64,000 nucleotides of DNA from JARYGU01 sp033795365 (GTDB lineage Bacteria; Pseudomonadota; Alphaproteobacteria; Rhizobiales; Rhizobiaceae): positions 62,001 to 126,000 of the forward strand of contig JARYGU010000013.1 in NCBI GenBank assembly GCA_033795365.1, read 5' to 3'. Position 1 is the first letter of the stretch; every line of letters begins with the position of its first letter. Made by a program: the position numbers and the translations under genes. The notes under the pieces were generated by a model. It was not told the origin of the DNA and did not search any database. It saw nothing but the letters and a program-made list of their open reading frames with translations. This document shows positions 15,318 through 22,657 of the stretch, piece by piece.

Positions 15318-16301
15318 TCACGCCTGGGATGCCGTTTCGAACGTCCGGAGCAGCGTCCGGCGGGCAAGCTCGATCTTGAAGTCGTTGTGTCCGTAACCTT
15401 GAGCGCCTTCCAGAACGGCATCCGCAGCCGCATCGAAGGACATCCTTTCAGCCGATTGCCCGCTGACGATCTCTTCCGCACGCGCCACCCGCCACGGCTT
15501 TGGCGCCACGCCGCCGAGAGCGATCCGGGCCGCTCCGATCCGGCCTCCGGTCGCATCGAGGGTGATCGCTACGGAAACGAGAGCAAAGGCGAACGAGGCG
15601 CGATCGCGCACTTTCCGGTAGATTTGTCGACCTGCAGGTGGCGGGGGAAGAACCACGGCGGTAATCATCTCGCCGTGGCGCAGGTTCGTTTCGATATCCG
15701 GTGTCTCGCCGGGCAGGCGATGCAGATCGCCGATCGGCAAGGTTCTCGTCTTACCCCCGTCACCGGCGATCTCAACCTCCGCGTCGAGCGCACTCATGGC
15801 GACGGCCATATCGGAAGGATGGGTGGCGATGCAGGACCGGCTTGCGCCGAGAACGGCGCTCATCCTGTTCAAGCCATCGAAGGCGGCGCAGCCGGCGCCC
15901 GGAGAGCGCTTGTTGCATGGCATGCGCGTGTCGTAAAAATAGGGACAGCGCGTTCGCTGCAGAAGATTGCCTCCGACGGAAGCCTTGTTGCGAATCTGGC
16001 CCGACGCTCCGGCGAGCAGAGCCTGGCTCAGAAGCGGATACCGCTCGCGAACGCGGCGGTCGGCAGCCACGTCGCTGTTCAATGCCGCCGCGCCGATCTT
16101 CAATCCGCCTTCCGGCGTTTCGGCGATTTCGGCCAGACCGAGCCGGCTGATGTCGACGATATGGCTCGGCCGCTCGACGCCCGCCCGCATCAGGTCGATG
16201 AGGTTCGTTCCGCCGCCGATGAAACGGGCGCTGGAATTTTGGGCAACGGAAGCGCAGGCGCTCGCCACGTCCGCCGCGCGTTCATAGGTAAAACCTCGCA
16301 T
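15318..16301 (-). CDS. paoB: FAD-binding subunit, PaoB/YagS-like, with extra 4Fe-4S site
   Basis: FAD subunit of 327 residues. The FAD domain is recognised by RFIGGGTNLIDLM (about 35-50), the pyrophosphate-binding TVGGN-like segment ASVGGNLLQRTRCPYF (about 110-125), and the C-terminal CO_deh_flav_C domain (ITAVVLPPPPAGRQIYRKVRDR, pieces). A cysteine-bearing insert RTRCPYF...MPCNKRSPGAGC matches the insertion that carries a [4Fe-4S] cluster in E. coli PaoB. ATG 16301 is chosen: GGAGG lies seven bases upstream and it follows the paoA stop after one base, a typical coupled arrangement. An upstream start at 16319 lacks a good ribosome-binding site. Confidence 0.88.
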   Translation of the reverse strand: MRGFTYERAADVASACASVAQNSSARFIGGGTNLIDLMRAGVERPSHIVDISRLGLAEIAETPEGGLKIGAAALNSDVAADRRVRERYPLLSQALLAGASGQIRNKASVGGNLLQRTRCPYFYDTRMPCNKRSPGAGCAAFDGLNRMSAVLGASRSCIATHPSDMAVAMSALDAEVEIAGDGGKTRTLPIGDLHRLPGETPDIETNLRHGEMITAVVLPPPPAGRQIYRKVRDRASFAFALVSVAITLDATGGRIGAARIALGGVAPKPWRVARAEEIVSGQSAERMSFDAAADAVLEGAQGYGHNDFKIELARRTLLRTFETASQA

Positions 16302-16302
16302 G

Positions 16303-16962
16303 TCAGGCCTCCGGTGCAACGTCGCGAATAGCGGCCAGGATGTTGGGATAGGCGGCGCAGCGGCAGATATTGCCGCTCATGCGCTCGCGGATTTCGGCAT
16401 CGGTCAGGCTGATCTCCGGGGCGGCGACATCTGCGCTGGCGTGGCTCGGCCAGCCGGCCTGCGCCTCCTCCAGCATGCCGAGCGCCGAACAGATCTGACC
16501 CGGCGTGCAATAGCCGCATTGATAGCCGTCCCGCTCGATGAACGCCGCCTGCAGAGGATGAAGGCTTTCGGGGCTGCCGATGCCTTCGATCGTACGGATA
16601 TCGTCCCCGTCGTGCATGACCGCCAATGTCAGGCAGGCGTTGACGCGCCGGCCGTTGAGCAGAACCGTGCACGCACCGCATTGTCCATGGTCGCAGCCTT
16701 TCTTGGAGCCCGTCAGGCGAAGCTCCTCCCGCAGCATGTCGAGCAGGCCCATCCGTGGGTCGACGGCAAGCTCGACCGCATCGGAATTGACTGTGATGCT
16801 GATCCGGACCGGTTCAGGGGCGGCCATCGGCACCTGTGCCCTCACTGCTGCGATGCCGCAGGGGAAGGCGGCCGCAGCGGCCGTTGCTCCCCCCGCGAGA
16901 AGCAAATCGCGACGGGTCGTTTCCGGGACCGCGCCGAAATCCATCAAACGTTCAACCGTCAT
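16303..16962 (-). CDS. paoA: 2Fe-2S subunit with Tat signal, PaoA/YagT-like
   Basis: Electron-transfer subunit of 219 residues. The N-terminus carries a twin-arginine signal (ETTRRDLLLAGGATAAAAAF), which would export the folded trimer to the periplasm as in E. coli PaoABC. The plant-type ferredoxin cluster is in CDHGQCGACTVLL with C-x-C after the preceding KGC, and the second cluster in CGYCTPGQIC with GNICRCAAYP near the C-terminus. AAGGAGTT precedes the ATG. First gene of the paoA-paoB-paoC transcription unit, 114 bp downstream of a same-strand AraC regulator. Confidence 0.9.
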   Translation of the reverse strand: MTVERLMDFGAVPETTRRDLLLAGGATAAAAAFPCGIAAVRAQVPMAAPEPVRISITVNSDAVELAVDPRMGLLDMLREELRLTGSKKGCDHGQCGACTVLLNGRRVNACLTLAVMHDGDDIRTIEGIGSPESLHPLQAAFIERDGYQCGYCTPGQICSALGMLEEAQAGWPSHASADVAAPEISLTDAEIRERMSGNICRCAAYPNILAAIRDVAPEA

Positions 16963-17076
16963 CACGAACTCCTTTTGGGGCGGAGCGACCTTTGCAAGGC
17001 AATTAATCCCGCCGTGGAAATCACGATCTAGTTGGACATTTCGCCCGAAGGTTTCTTGCAGTATCCCGGCCGCTTG

Positions 17077-17958
17077 TCAGAAAGCCGGAAGATTCTGCCT
17101 GCGATAGTGCGCCGGCGTCATGCCGCGAAGCCGCCGGAACGTATTCGTCATATGGCTTTGGCTTGAAAAGCCGAGCTCCGCCGCCAGCATGCACAGGTCG
17201 GCGTTTTTGTCCCGCAAACGTTCCGCAAGGTGCCTGACGCGCAACTCCAGGATCCAGGCATAGGGCGTCTGTCCGGTCGTGGCCTTGAAACGGCGCGCGA
17301 AACTGTCGAGAGGCAGGCCGGTCACGGCCGATAGCTCGCTCAGGGATATCTGCCGGCCGATGTTCGAACGGATATAGTCGTCGATCCTCGACAACATTCT
17401 CCTTGAAAGCCTTCCCCCGCCGGAAGCCGGCTGTCTGTCCAGCCGACAGAGCCGATGCACGATCATGCGCACCACCTGCTCGACATAGGAGATATCCGGC
17501 ACGTCGTCCCGCCGGATTTCGTCGCGCAGCGCCCCGACCGTTGCCTGGATCACCGGATCCTGCCCGTTGACCGTCAGTTTGTCCGGCGGTGGCGGGAGAT
17601 GCCAGTCGTCGATGAGATCGGGCCGGATCCATAGTGCGGAATAGCTGAGGTCTGCAGCTTTATAGAAACATTTCCGATCGATCGTCGCCGGCACGAAGGA
17701 AAGGGCGCCTGGCATATCGCGCCCTTCGAATGCCAGTTCGCCGGCCGCTCGAACCTGCGTCATCACTGTCGAACCGCAATTCGTGAGAACGACGAGATGA
17801 TGTTCTGCCGTCCATTCGATCTCCGTCTCCTGGCTTCTCCAATCCGCGGTTTCAAATACGATCGCATCGTCATGCCAACGCATCGGCATTCGCGCGCCGG
17901 CGAACTCGCCGCGGCTTCTCGAATTTCCAAAGCCCATCAACGGATCGATTGACACCAC
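17077..17958 (-). CDS. AraC-family transcriptional regulator
   Basis: Regulator of 293 residues with an N-terminal cupin-like sensor region and a C-terminal AraC/XylS DNA-binding domain over about 190-290: two helix-turn-helices in QISLSELSAVTGLPLDSFARRF and CMLAAELGFSSQSHMTNTFRRL followed by GMTPAHYRRQ. A GTG start at 17958 (or the adjacent GTG 17955) has AGGAG at the right distance; ATG 17937 has none. It lies directly upstream of and on the same strand as the Pao operon, so aldehyde-responsive control of that operon is the simplest guess. Confidence 0.85.
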   Translation of the reverse strand: MVSIDPLMGFGNSRSRGEFAGARMPMRWHDDAIVFETADWRSQETEIEWTAEHHLVVLTNCGSTVMTQVRAAGELAFEGRDMPGALSFVPATIDRKCFYKAADLSYSALWIRPDLIDDWHLPPPPDKLTVNGQDPVIQATVGALRDEIRRDDVPDISYVEQVVRMIVHRLCRLDRQPASGGGRLSRRMLSRIDDYIRSNIGRQISLSELSAVTGLPLDSFARRFKATTGQTPYAWILELRVRHLAERLRDKNADLCMLAAELGFSSQSHMTNTFRRLRGMTPAHYRRQNLPAF

Positions 17959-18126
17959 TGCCGCTCCTCTGAAACACAGGTCCCGCCCCACGGCGTTGTC
18001 CGCTTTGCCATCCGGTCAATGGTTTTCAGACAATTTCGATCGTCCCGTGACGACCGCCATCACCAAACTTCAATTCTGCGTGTCAGCTCGATGCTCCGCG
18101 CCCCCGGTTCCCGGTATGTTTCGTTT

Positions 18127-18151
18127 GGAACCACCGCCACGCTTCGGCGTT
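18127..18151 (+). promoter_or_regulatory. EcfG/RpoE2-type promoter: GGAAC-N16-CGTT
   Basis: GGAAC at 18127-18131 and CGTT at 18148-18151 match the general-stress sigma factor consensus of alphaproteobacteria, described for S. meliloti RpoE2 as GGAAC-N18/19-TT. It is 44 bp ahead of the start codon of the membrane protein gene, giving a leader of about 35 nt with an AGGAGG. Confidence 0.8.
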
Positions 18152-18195
18152 CCTTCACGTGGTCACATTCCCGTGAACACCAGGAGGACACATCC

Positions 18196-19098
18196 ATGAC
18201 AGAACCCGTTCCGGTCGCGCATGCGCATACGCGCGACGTCAATCCATTCGTCAATGCGGCCTATAACAAGATATCCTGGGGAGCCGTGTTTGCGGGCGTG
18301 GTGATCGCGCTCACCATACAGCTTTTGCTGAACCTGCTCGGCGCAGGCATAGGCGCGGCAGTGATCGATCCGGCGTCCAACGACAATCCTGCCGCCAGCA
18401 CGCTTTCCGTCAGCACTGCGATCTGGTTCGTCGTCAGCGGCATCATTGCATCCTTCGCAGGCGGTTATGTTGCCAGCCGGCTCTCCGGACGTCCGCTCCG
18501 CTCCACAGGTGCGCTTCACGGTCTGACGTCCTGGGCCGTCACGACCCTCGTCATCATCTATCTGCTGACGACGTCCGTCGGAATTCTGGTCGGCGGCGTT
18601 TTCAGCGGTCTCGGCAACCTTGTTTCCGGTGCGGGCTCGACCGTGGCGGCGGCAGCGACGACCGCCGCTCCGGCGCTGGCGGACACGGCCAATCCCATGG
18701 CCGCGATCGAGCGGCAGATCCGCGATGCCAGCGGCGGCAATGATCCCGCCGCGCTGCGGGATACGGCCGTCGCTTCGATCCGGGCTCTTTTGACGGGCGA
18801 CCAGGCACAGGCCGAAGAGGCACGCAACCGCGCGGCAGACGCTCTCGCCCGGGCGCAGAACATCCCGGTCGAGCAGGCCAGACAACAGGTCCAGCAATAT
18901 GAACAGCAATACACGCAGGCCGTGGATCAGGCCAGGCAACGGGCGACGGAAGCTGCGGAGACCGCAGCAACGGTCGTTTCGGCGGGCTCCATCGTCGCAT
19001 TCGTCGCCCTCGCCATCGGCGCGATCGCAGCCTGGATCGGCGGCGCCGTCGGGACCACTCACGTCACCCGTGACGAGGAGCTCTCTCTGACCTCGTAG
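18196..19098 (+). CDS. Four-helix membrane protein with amphipathic coiled-coil loop (PhnA-like of rhizobia)
   Basis: Inner-membrane protein of 300 residues of unproven function; relatives in rhizobia are sometimes labelled PhnA-like. Helices are predicted at about 33-55 (WGAVFAGVVIALTIQLLLNLLG), 75-97, 112-136 (WAVTTLVIIYLLTTSVGILVGG) and 262-285. Between the third and fourth lies a soluble segment of about 120 residues, rich in A, Q, R and E (QAQAEEARNRAADALARAQN and onwards), that should form a coiled coil. A perfect AGGAGG precedes the ATG. The EcfG-type promoter upstream and the stress-type neighbours point to envelope protection in stationary phase or osmotic stress (inference). Confidence 0.75.
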   Translation: MTEPVPVAHAHTRDVNPFVNAAYNKISWGAVFAGVVIALTIQLLLNLLGAGIGAAVIDPASNDNPAASTLSVSTAIWFVVSGIIASFAGGYVASRLSGRPLRSTGALHGLTSWAVTTLVIIYLLTTSVGILVGGVFSGLGNLVSGAGSTVAAAATTAAPALADTANPMAAIERQIRDASGGNDPAALRDTAVASIRALLTGDQAQAEEARNRAADALARAQNIPVEQARQQVQQYEQQYTQAVDQARQRATEAAETAATVVSAGSIVAFVALAIGAIAAWIGGAVGTTHVTRDEELSLTS

Positions 19099-19115
19099 AC
19101 CGACATTCTCGGAAA

Positions 19116-19141
19116 CCCGCAGCGCTCGGCCCTGCTGCGGG
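19116..19141 (+). terminator. Stem-loop after the membrane protein gene
   Basis: CCCGCAGC / GCTGCGGG, a perfect 8-bp stem with a 10-nt loop, followed by CTCTTTC, begins 18 nt after the stop. It separates this gene from the next EcfG-type promoter, so the two genes are probably separate units. Confidence 0.6.
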
Positions 19142-19181
19142 CTCTTTCGCGTTGCGATCCCGCGCCAGGAGAAGCCCTCGC

Positions 19182-19206
19182 GGAACAACAGGAGGTCTCG
19201 CTTGTT
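19182..19206 (+). promoter_or_regulatory. EcfG/RpoE2-type promoter ahead of the YciF-like gene
   Basis: GGAAC at 19182-19186, then 18 bases and TT at 19205-19206 (TGTT in place of CGTT). The distance to the ATG at 19236 is 29 bp, leaving a short leader with AAAGGAG. Confidence 0.65.
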
Positions 19207-19235
19207 CGACCTTTGACAACAAAGGAGAACACAGA

Positions 19236-19748
19236 ATGGCAAAGAGCGAAACCCGTGACGTTTTCGTTACCGGACTAAAAAACGCCCACGCTATGGAAAA
19301 CCAAGCGCTGAGCATCATGAAGCCCCAGCTCTCACGGATCGAGAATTATCCGGAGGTGGCCGCAAAGCTCGAGCAGCACATCAGGGAGACGGAAGGCCAA
19401 ATTTCGCGTCTCAAGGAAATTCTCGGCGGCCTTAATGAGGAGCATTCGTCGATCAAGGACGTGGCCCTTTCGCTCGGCGGCTCGATGGCCGCAATGGGAC
19501 ACAGCCTGTCAGGCGATGAAGTTCTGAAGAACTCCTTCGCGAACTTCGCCTTCGAGAACTACGAGATCGCCGCTTACAAGTCACTGCTCACGGTCGCCGA
19601 CGCTGGCGGCTTCGGCGCGGCAACGTCCGCCCTTCAGGCGAATCTGGCCGAAGAGAAGGCGATGGCGGCATGGCTGGACGAGAATCTCGCCACCGTCACC
19701 ACGAGATTCCTTTCGCTTCGTGAAGCGGGCGAGGCGGCCAAGGTCTGA
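19236..19748 (+). CDS. YciE/YciF-type ferritin-like protein (DUF892)
   Basis: Cytoplasmic four-helix-bundle protein of 170 residues. The DUF892 signature is clear: VFVTGLKNAHAMENQALSIM, HIRETEGQISRLKEILGGL, and the C-terminal NFAFENYEIAAYKSLLTVAD with EEKAMAAWLDENL. Conserved acidic and histidine residues (E and H in AHAMENQ, ETEGQ, ENYE, EEKA) fit a di-iron or related metal site, as in ferritin-like folds. E. coli yciE/yciF are general-stress genes; here the gene has an EcfG-type promoter of its own, which agrees. Function in the cell is not established. Confidence 0.85.
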   Translation: MAKSETRDVFVTGLKNAHAMENQALSIMKPQLSRIENYPEVAAKLEQHIRETEGQISRLKEILGGLNEEHSSIKDVALSLGGSMAAMGHSLSGDEVLKNSFANFAFENYEIAAYKSLLTVADAGGFGAATSALQANLAEEKAMAAWLDENLATVTTRFLSLREAGEAAKV

Positions 19749-19769
19749 CAGATCTTGCCAACCGCAAAT

Positions 19770-19797
19770 GCCCGAGCGGGCGAAAACCCGCTTGGGC
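19770..19797 (+). terminator. GC-rich stem-loop after the YciF-like gene
   Basis: GCCCGAGCGGG and CCCGCTTGGGC form an 11-bp stem with one G-U pair and a CGAAAA loop, starting 22 nt after the stop. No U tract follows, so termination strength is uncertain. Confidence 0.5.
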
Positions 19798-19859
19798 GAC
19801 CCTGCGCGAGCGGCCCGCCGCTCGTGTGGTCAATTCCACGCTTTATCCCGAACAGACAT

Positions 19860-19884
19860 GGAACTTCCCCGTTTAACCCAGATT
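19860..19884 (+). promoter_or_regulatory. EcfG/RpoE2-type promoter ahead of the small acidic protein gene
   Basis: GGAAC at 19860-19864 with TT at 19883-19884 after 18 bases. The -10 side (GATT) is less perfect than its neighbours. It is 32 bp before the ATG at 19917, at the same distance as the other stress promoters of this island. Confidence 0.55.
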
Positions 19885-19916
19885 ACTTTCAAGCAAGGTC
19901 GAAGGAGAGATCGCGA

Positions 19917-20126
19917 ATGCCAGACGAGAACAGGAAATCGCCCGCAGTGGAATCCATGGAACAGGAACAGGCAGCGCAGCGCGAAAAGGAGCAGAAAGGG
20001 CAGTTGGAAGAAGGACTGGAGGACACCTTTCCCGCATCGGATCCGGTTTCTACGGTCGCAAGCACGATACCTGCAGGACGCGCGGATTCGGCCGAAGCCG
20101 AGAAAGTAAAAAGGAAAACCGGTTGA
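19917..20126 (+). CDS. Small acidic protein with TFPASDPVS motif
   Basis: Protein of 69 residues, highly charged and without hydrophobic segments. A Q/E/K-rich helix (residues about 13-35) is followed by the motif EEGLEDTFPASDPVSTVAST, which recurs in small proteins of Rhizobiales whose role is unknown to me. GGAGAG lies before the ATG. It has its own EcfG-type promoter and ends 61 bp from the convergent DUF4142 gene. A disordered stress protein is a reasonable description, not a shown function. Confidence 0.75.
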   Translation: MPDENRKSPAVESMEQEQAAQREKEQKGQLEEGLEDTFPASDPVSTVASTIPAGRADSAEAEKVKRKTG

Positions 20127-20187
20127 GTCCACGTGACGGGACGAAACATCGCGCGAGGATCTTGTCATTTCCGTAAAGCGTTTCCGT

Positions 20188-20784
20188 CTACCGCGACAAG
20201 GCGGTGCGCACGGTCGACCCCGTCAGTTCCGCATGGACATTTCTCGCAAGTTCGAGGTGGTGCAGGACGGACGGCAGCGTTTCCGCCGCAAATCGCTGCA
20301 GTTCGGCATCCTCGCCGGAATTGATCTCCCACTCCAGGAGCTGCACCGTCTTTATATGATCGACAATCTGTCCCTCGATATAGGCAATGTCGAAGGTTCT
20401 TCCGTTCAACGGCTCGAGATTTTCCCGCATGCGCACATGGTCGGGGTCCAGTTTGTCCGGCAGGGGAATCTTGGCGGCCTCCGCCAATGACTTCAGCTTG
20501 TCATTTGCTGCCGTATGATCCTCGACCATAAGCCGCGCGAAGTCCTTCGCCGCGCCTGCCTCCGCCCGGTCTGCGGCCAATCTGCCGAAATCCACTTCAG
20601 CCATGCCTCCCGCGGCTATGAGGCGCGCGAACAGGCGATCCGAATTGTTGGTTTGATGCGGAGCGGGAACACCCGGCTCGCTGAACCGCGTATCCGCCCC
20701 CATGAAGCCGGGATTGCCTATCTGGGCAGCCGCGGAAAATGCTCCCAGAGGCAGAGAAACGAGTGTGATGATCCAGCGGCGCAT
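20188..20784 (-). CDS. DUF4142 ferritin-like exported protein
   Basis: Exported protein of 198 residues. A signal peptide MRRWIITLVSLPLGAFSAAAQ is followed by a helical DUF4142 domain from about residue 48: RLFARLIAAGGMAEVDFGRLAA, KDFARLMVEDHTAANDKLKSLA, FDIAYIEGQIVDHIKTVQLLEWE and the final LPSVLHHLELARNV, with the paired acidic and histidine residues typical of the family. Activity is unknown. It is 21 bp downstream of the di-haem cytochrome gene on the same strand and would be co-transcribed from the EcfG-type promoter at 22282, suggesting a periplasmic oxidative-stress function in partnership with the cytochrome. Confidence 0.8.
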   Translation of the reverse strand: MRRWIITLVSLPLGAFSAAAQIGNPGFMGADTRFSEPGVPAPHQTNNSDRLFARLIAAGGMAEVDFGRLAADRAEAGAAKDFARLMVEDHTAANDKLKSLAEAAKIPLPDKLDPDHVRMRENLEPLNGRTFDIAYIEGQIVDHIKTVQLLEWEINSGEDAELQRFAAETLPSVLHHLELARNVHAELTGSTVRTALSR

Positions 20785-20805
20785 GGGGTCCTCCCTGTAA
20801 GGGCT

Positions 20806-22218
20806 CTATAGGGTCAGCAGATAAGCAACCAGCGCATCCTTCTCGTCCTGCGCGAGCTTCGTTCCGAGCACGAGATTGAAGAATTCGACCGTGTCGGCGA
20901 GCGTCATCAGCCTTCCGTCGTGAAGATAGGGCGGCGTATCCTTGATGCCGCGCAGGGTGAAGGTTTTGATCGGGCCGTCCGGAAGCATCACGAAGTCGTT
21001 GACGGTCTGGCCTATCCTGTAGAAGCGCTCGAGCTTCAGATCGTGCATGTTGTTGTCCATGAACGAGGTCTGCGGCATATGACATTCGCTGCAGCGGCCT
21101 TTGCCGAAGAAGACGCGCTCGCCTGCGAGCTCCGGCTCTGACGCCTTGGAGGGATCGAGACGGCCGAACGGATCCAGCTTGGGTGCCGGCGGAAAATCGA
21201 TGATGTTCTGCATCTGCGCCATCATCGCGACCTGGTTCGGCCGGTCGGGAAGGTTTACGCCCTTGCGCGTCGCGCTGACGTGATCACCGTTGAAATAAGC
21301 GGTCCTTTGCTCGAACTCGGTAAAGTCCTCGACCGATCGCAGCGAGCGTTTAGAGCCATGGATCTGCTGGTTGAACATTCCCCGCAAGCTTGTCGTGTCG
21401 AGGCGAAAGCGGGCCGATTGCGGCCGGATGTCCGGCGTGAGGTGGAAGGCGGCGTTGGTGTTGAAGTTGGAATGACAGTCCAGGCATGCCACCCCCATGC
21501 TCTGGCCGGCGACCTTCCTGTCCTCCGTCTGATTGAACTCCTCCTGCGGGAACGGCGTCAGCAACAGCCGCAGACCCTCCATTTGTACAGGCGTGATGAT
21601 GCCGTTGAGAATCTCGTAGAAGTTCTTGATCGTCAGCAATTCGCCGCGCGAGACATCGCCGAGCTCCGGATGCGTCGTCAGGAATATCGGTGGCGGAAAT
21701 TCGGGAGTAAGATGATCGGGCAGATCGAAATCGACGTCGAAGCGCCTGAGATCGCGACCTTCGTCCTCGCCAATCTCTTCGATCTGGCGGTTCGGAAAGA
21801 CCTGCCCGCCGGCGGTCTGCTTGACATGCGGGAGCGGCTTGAAACCTTCGGGAAGAAGGTTGCGCTCCTTGATCTCCTCCGGCGTCATACCGGCAAGATC
21901 GTCCCATGTGATGCCGGACGGCAGCTTGACCCGCACCCCGGCCTGTACCGCCTTTTTCCCGGCTGACATCATCACGCCGTCCATCGGCCGGTCCGTCAGA
22001 TCGTATCTCTGCTGCAGCGTGCTTTCCTGACGTCGCATCACTTGCGGCTTTTGCGCTTCGTCCAGCGCCTTGACGTCGGAAAACGGCATCGTGGGAAGAG
22101 GACGATAGGTCAGGTCGGGCGGCAGCGGATCGGAATAGGCTTGCGCACCGAAAAATGCCGCAGCCCCTACCGCAGCACACAACATCATTGGCTTGGCCAA
22201 TTTCGAACGTCGAAGCAT
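20806..22218 (-). CDS. Di-haem c-type cytochrome, cytochrome c peroxidase/MauG-like
   Basis: Periplasmic protein of 470 residues. The signal peptide is KLAKPMMLCAAVGAAAFFGAQA. Two haem-c motifs are present, VACLDCHSNFNTN near residue 250 and CSECHMPQTSF near 370, and the C-terminal part has the KTFTLRGIKDTPPYLHDGR segment characteristic of cytochrome c peroxidase/MauG relatives. Compared with ordinary peroxidases (about 330-350 residues) it has a long N-terminal extension of some 200 residues with no recognised domain. GGGAGGG precedes ATG 22218. An EcfG-type promoter lies 33-60 bp upstream. Peroxide detoxification or oxidation of a protein partner are both possible. Confidence 0.8.
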   Translation of the reverse strand: MLRRSKLAKPMMLCAAVGAAAFFGAQAYSDPLPPDLTYRPLPTMPFSDVKALDEAQKPQVMRRQESTLQQRYDLTDRPMDGVMMSAGKKAVQAGVRVKLPSGITWDDLAGMTPEEIKERNLLPEGFKPLPHVKQTAGGQVFPNRQIEEIGEDEGRDLRRFDVDFDLPDHLTPEFPPPIFLTTHPELGDVSRGELLTIKNFYEILNGIITPVQMEGLRLLLTPFPQEEFNQTEDRKVAGQSMGVACLDCHSNFNTNAAFHLTPDIRPQSARFRLDTTSLRGMFNQQIHGSKRSLRSVEDFTEFEQRTAYFNGDHVSATRKGVNLPDRPNQVAMMAQMQNIIDFPPAPKLDPFGRLDPSKASEPELAGERVFFGKGRCSECHMPQTSFMDNNMHDLKLERFYRIGQTVNDFVMLPDGPIKTFTLRGIKDTPPYLHDGRLMTLADTVEFFNLVLGTKLAQDEKDALVAYLLTL

Positions 22219-22257
22219 CTGGCCCTCCCGAAGACACCTGGAACAACCAGGCAGCCT

Positions 22258-22282
22258 AACCGGCGCAAAGGCGCGATGTTCC
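22258..22282 (-). promoter_or_regulatory. EcfG/RpoE2-type promoter ahead of the di-haem cytochrome operon
   Basis: Read on the minus strand, GGAAC (22282-22278) is followed after 18 bases by TT (22259-22258), in the form GGAAC-N16-GGTT. The start codon is 40 bp downstream. It would transcribe the cytochrome and DUF4142 genes. Confidence 0.65.
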
Positions 22283-22490
22283 AAGATGCATTTCGAAGAG
22301 TATCGCCGCTCCGGGAAACTCCGCTCGGCTTGCGGAAAGTCACCGAACAATGCCAGCGGGCACTGCGGTGCGGGCAAATGCGCAGGTACGCTGTTGCCCG
22401 GCTCCCGTCGAAGCCCCGCATTTCACCAACGCTATCATGGAGATAGGAAATTAGAACTCAGCGTCATCCAATCTGACGCTGAAAGGGAAA

Positions 22491-22575
22491 TGGTGCCCAG
22501 AAGAGGACTCGAACCTCCACGCCTCGCGGCACAGGTACCTGAAACCTGCGCGTCTACCAATTCCGCCATCTGGGC
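22491..22575 (-). tRNA. tRNA-Leu(CAG)
   Basis: Minus-strand cloverleaf of 85 nt with encoded CCA. The 7-bp acceptor stem is GCCCAGA/TCTGGGC; the D arm has GGCGGAATTGGTAGACGC, the anticodon stem CAGGT/ACCTG encloses TTCAGGT with anticodon CAG, a long variable arm (GTGCCGCGAGGCGT region) marks a class II tRNA, and the T arm contains GGTTCGAGTCC. It reads CUG, the commonest leucine codon in such a GC-rich genome. Confidence 0.95.
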
Positions 22576-22657
22576 AACGGGGAGGCATGTAAGTGGGTAT
22601 CCGTCCGCTGTCAACAGGCTTTTTGCCGTTTTCGTGACACTGCCGCGAAAACCTTCC

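Noticed and set aside
14280..16331. Long plus-strand open frame opposite the Pao subunits
   Set aside because: Antisense shadow of the molybdenum and FAD subunit genes, crossing two gene boundaries, with no recognisable domain or ribosome-binding site.
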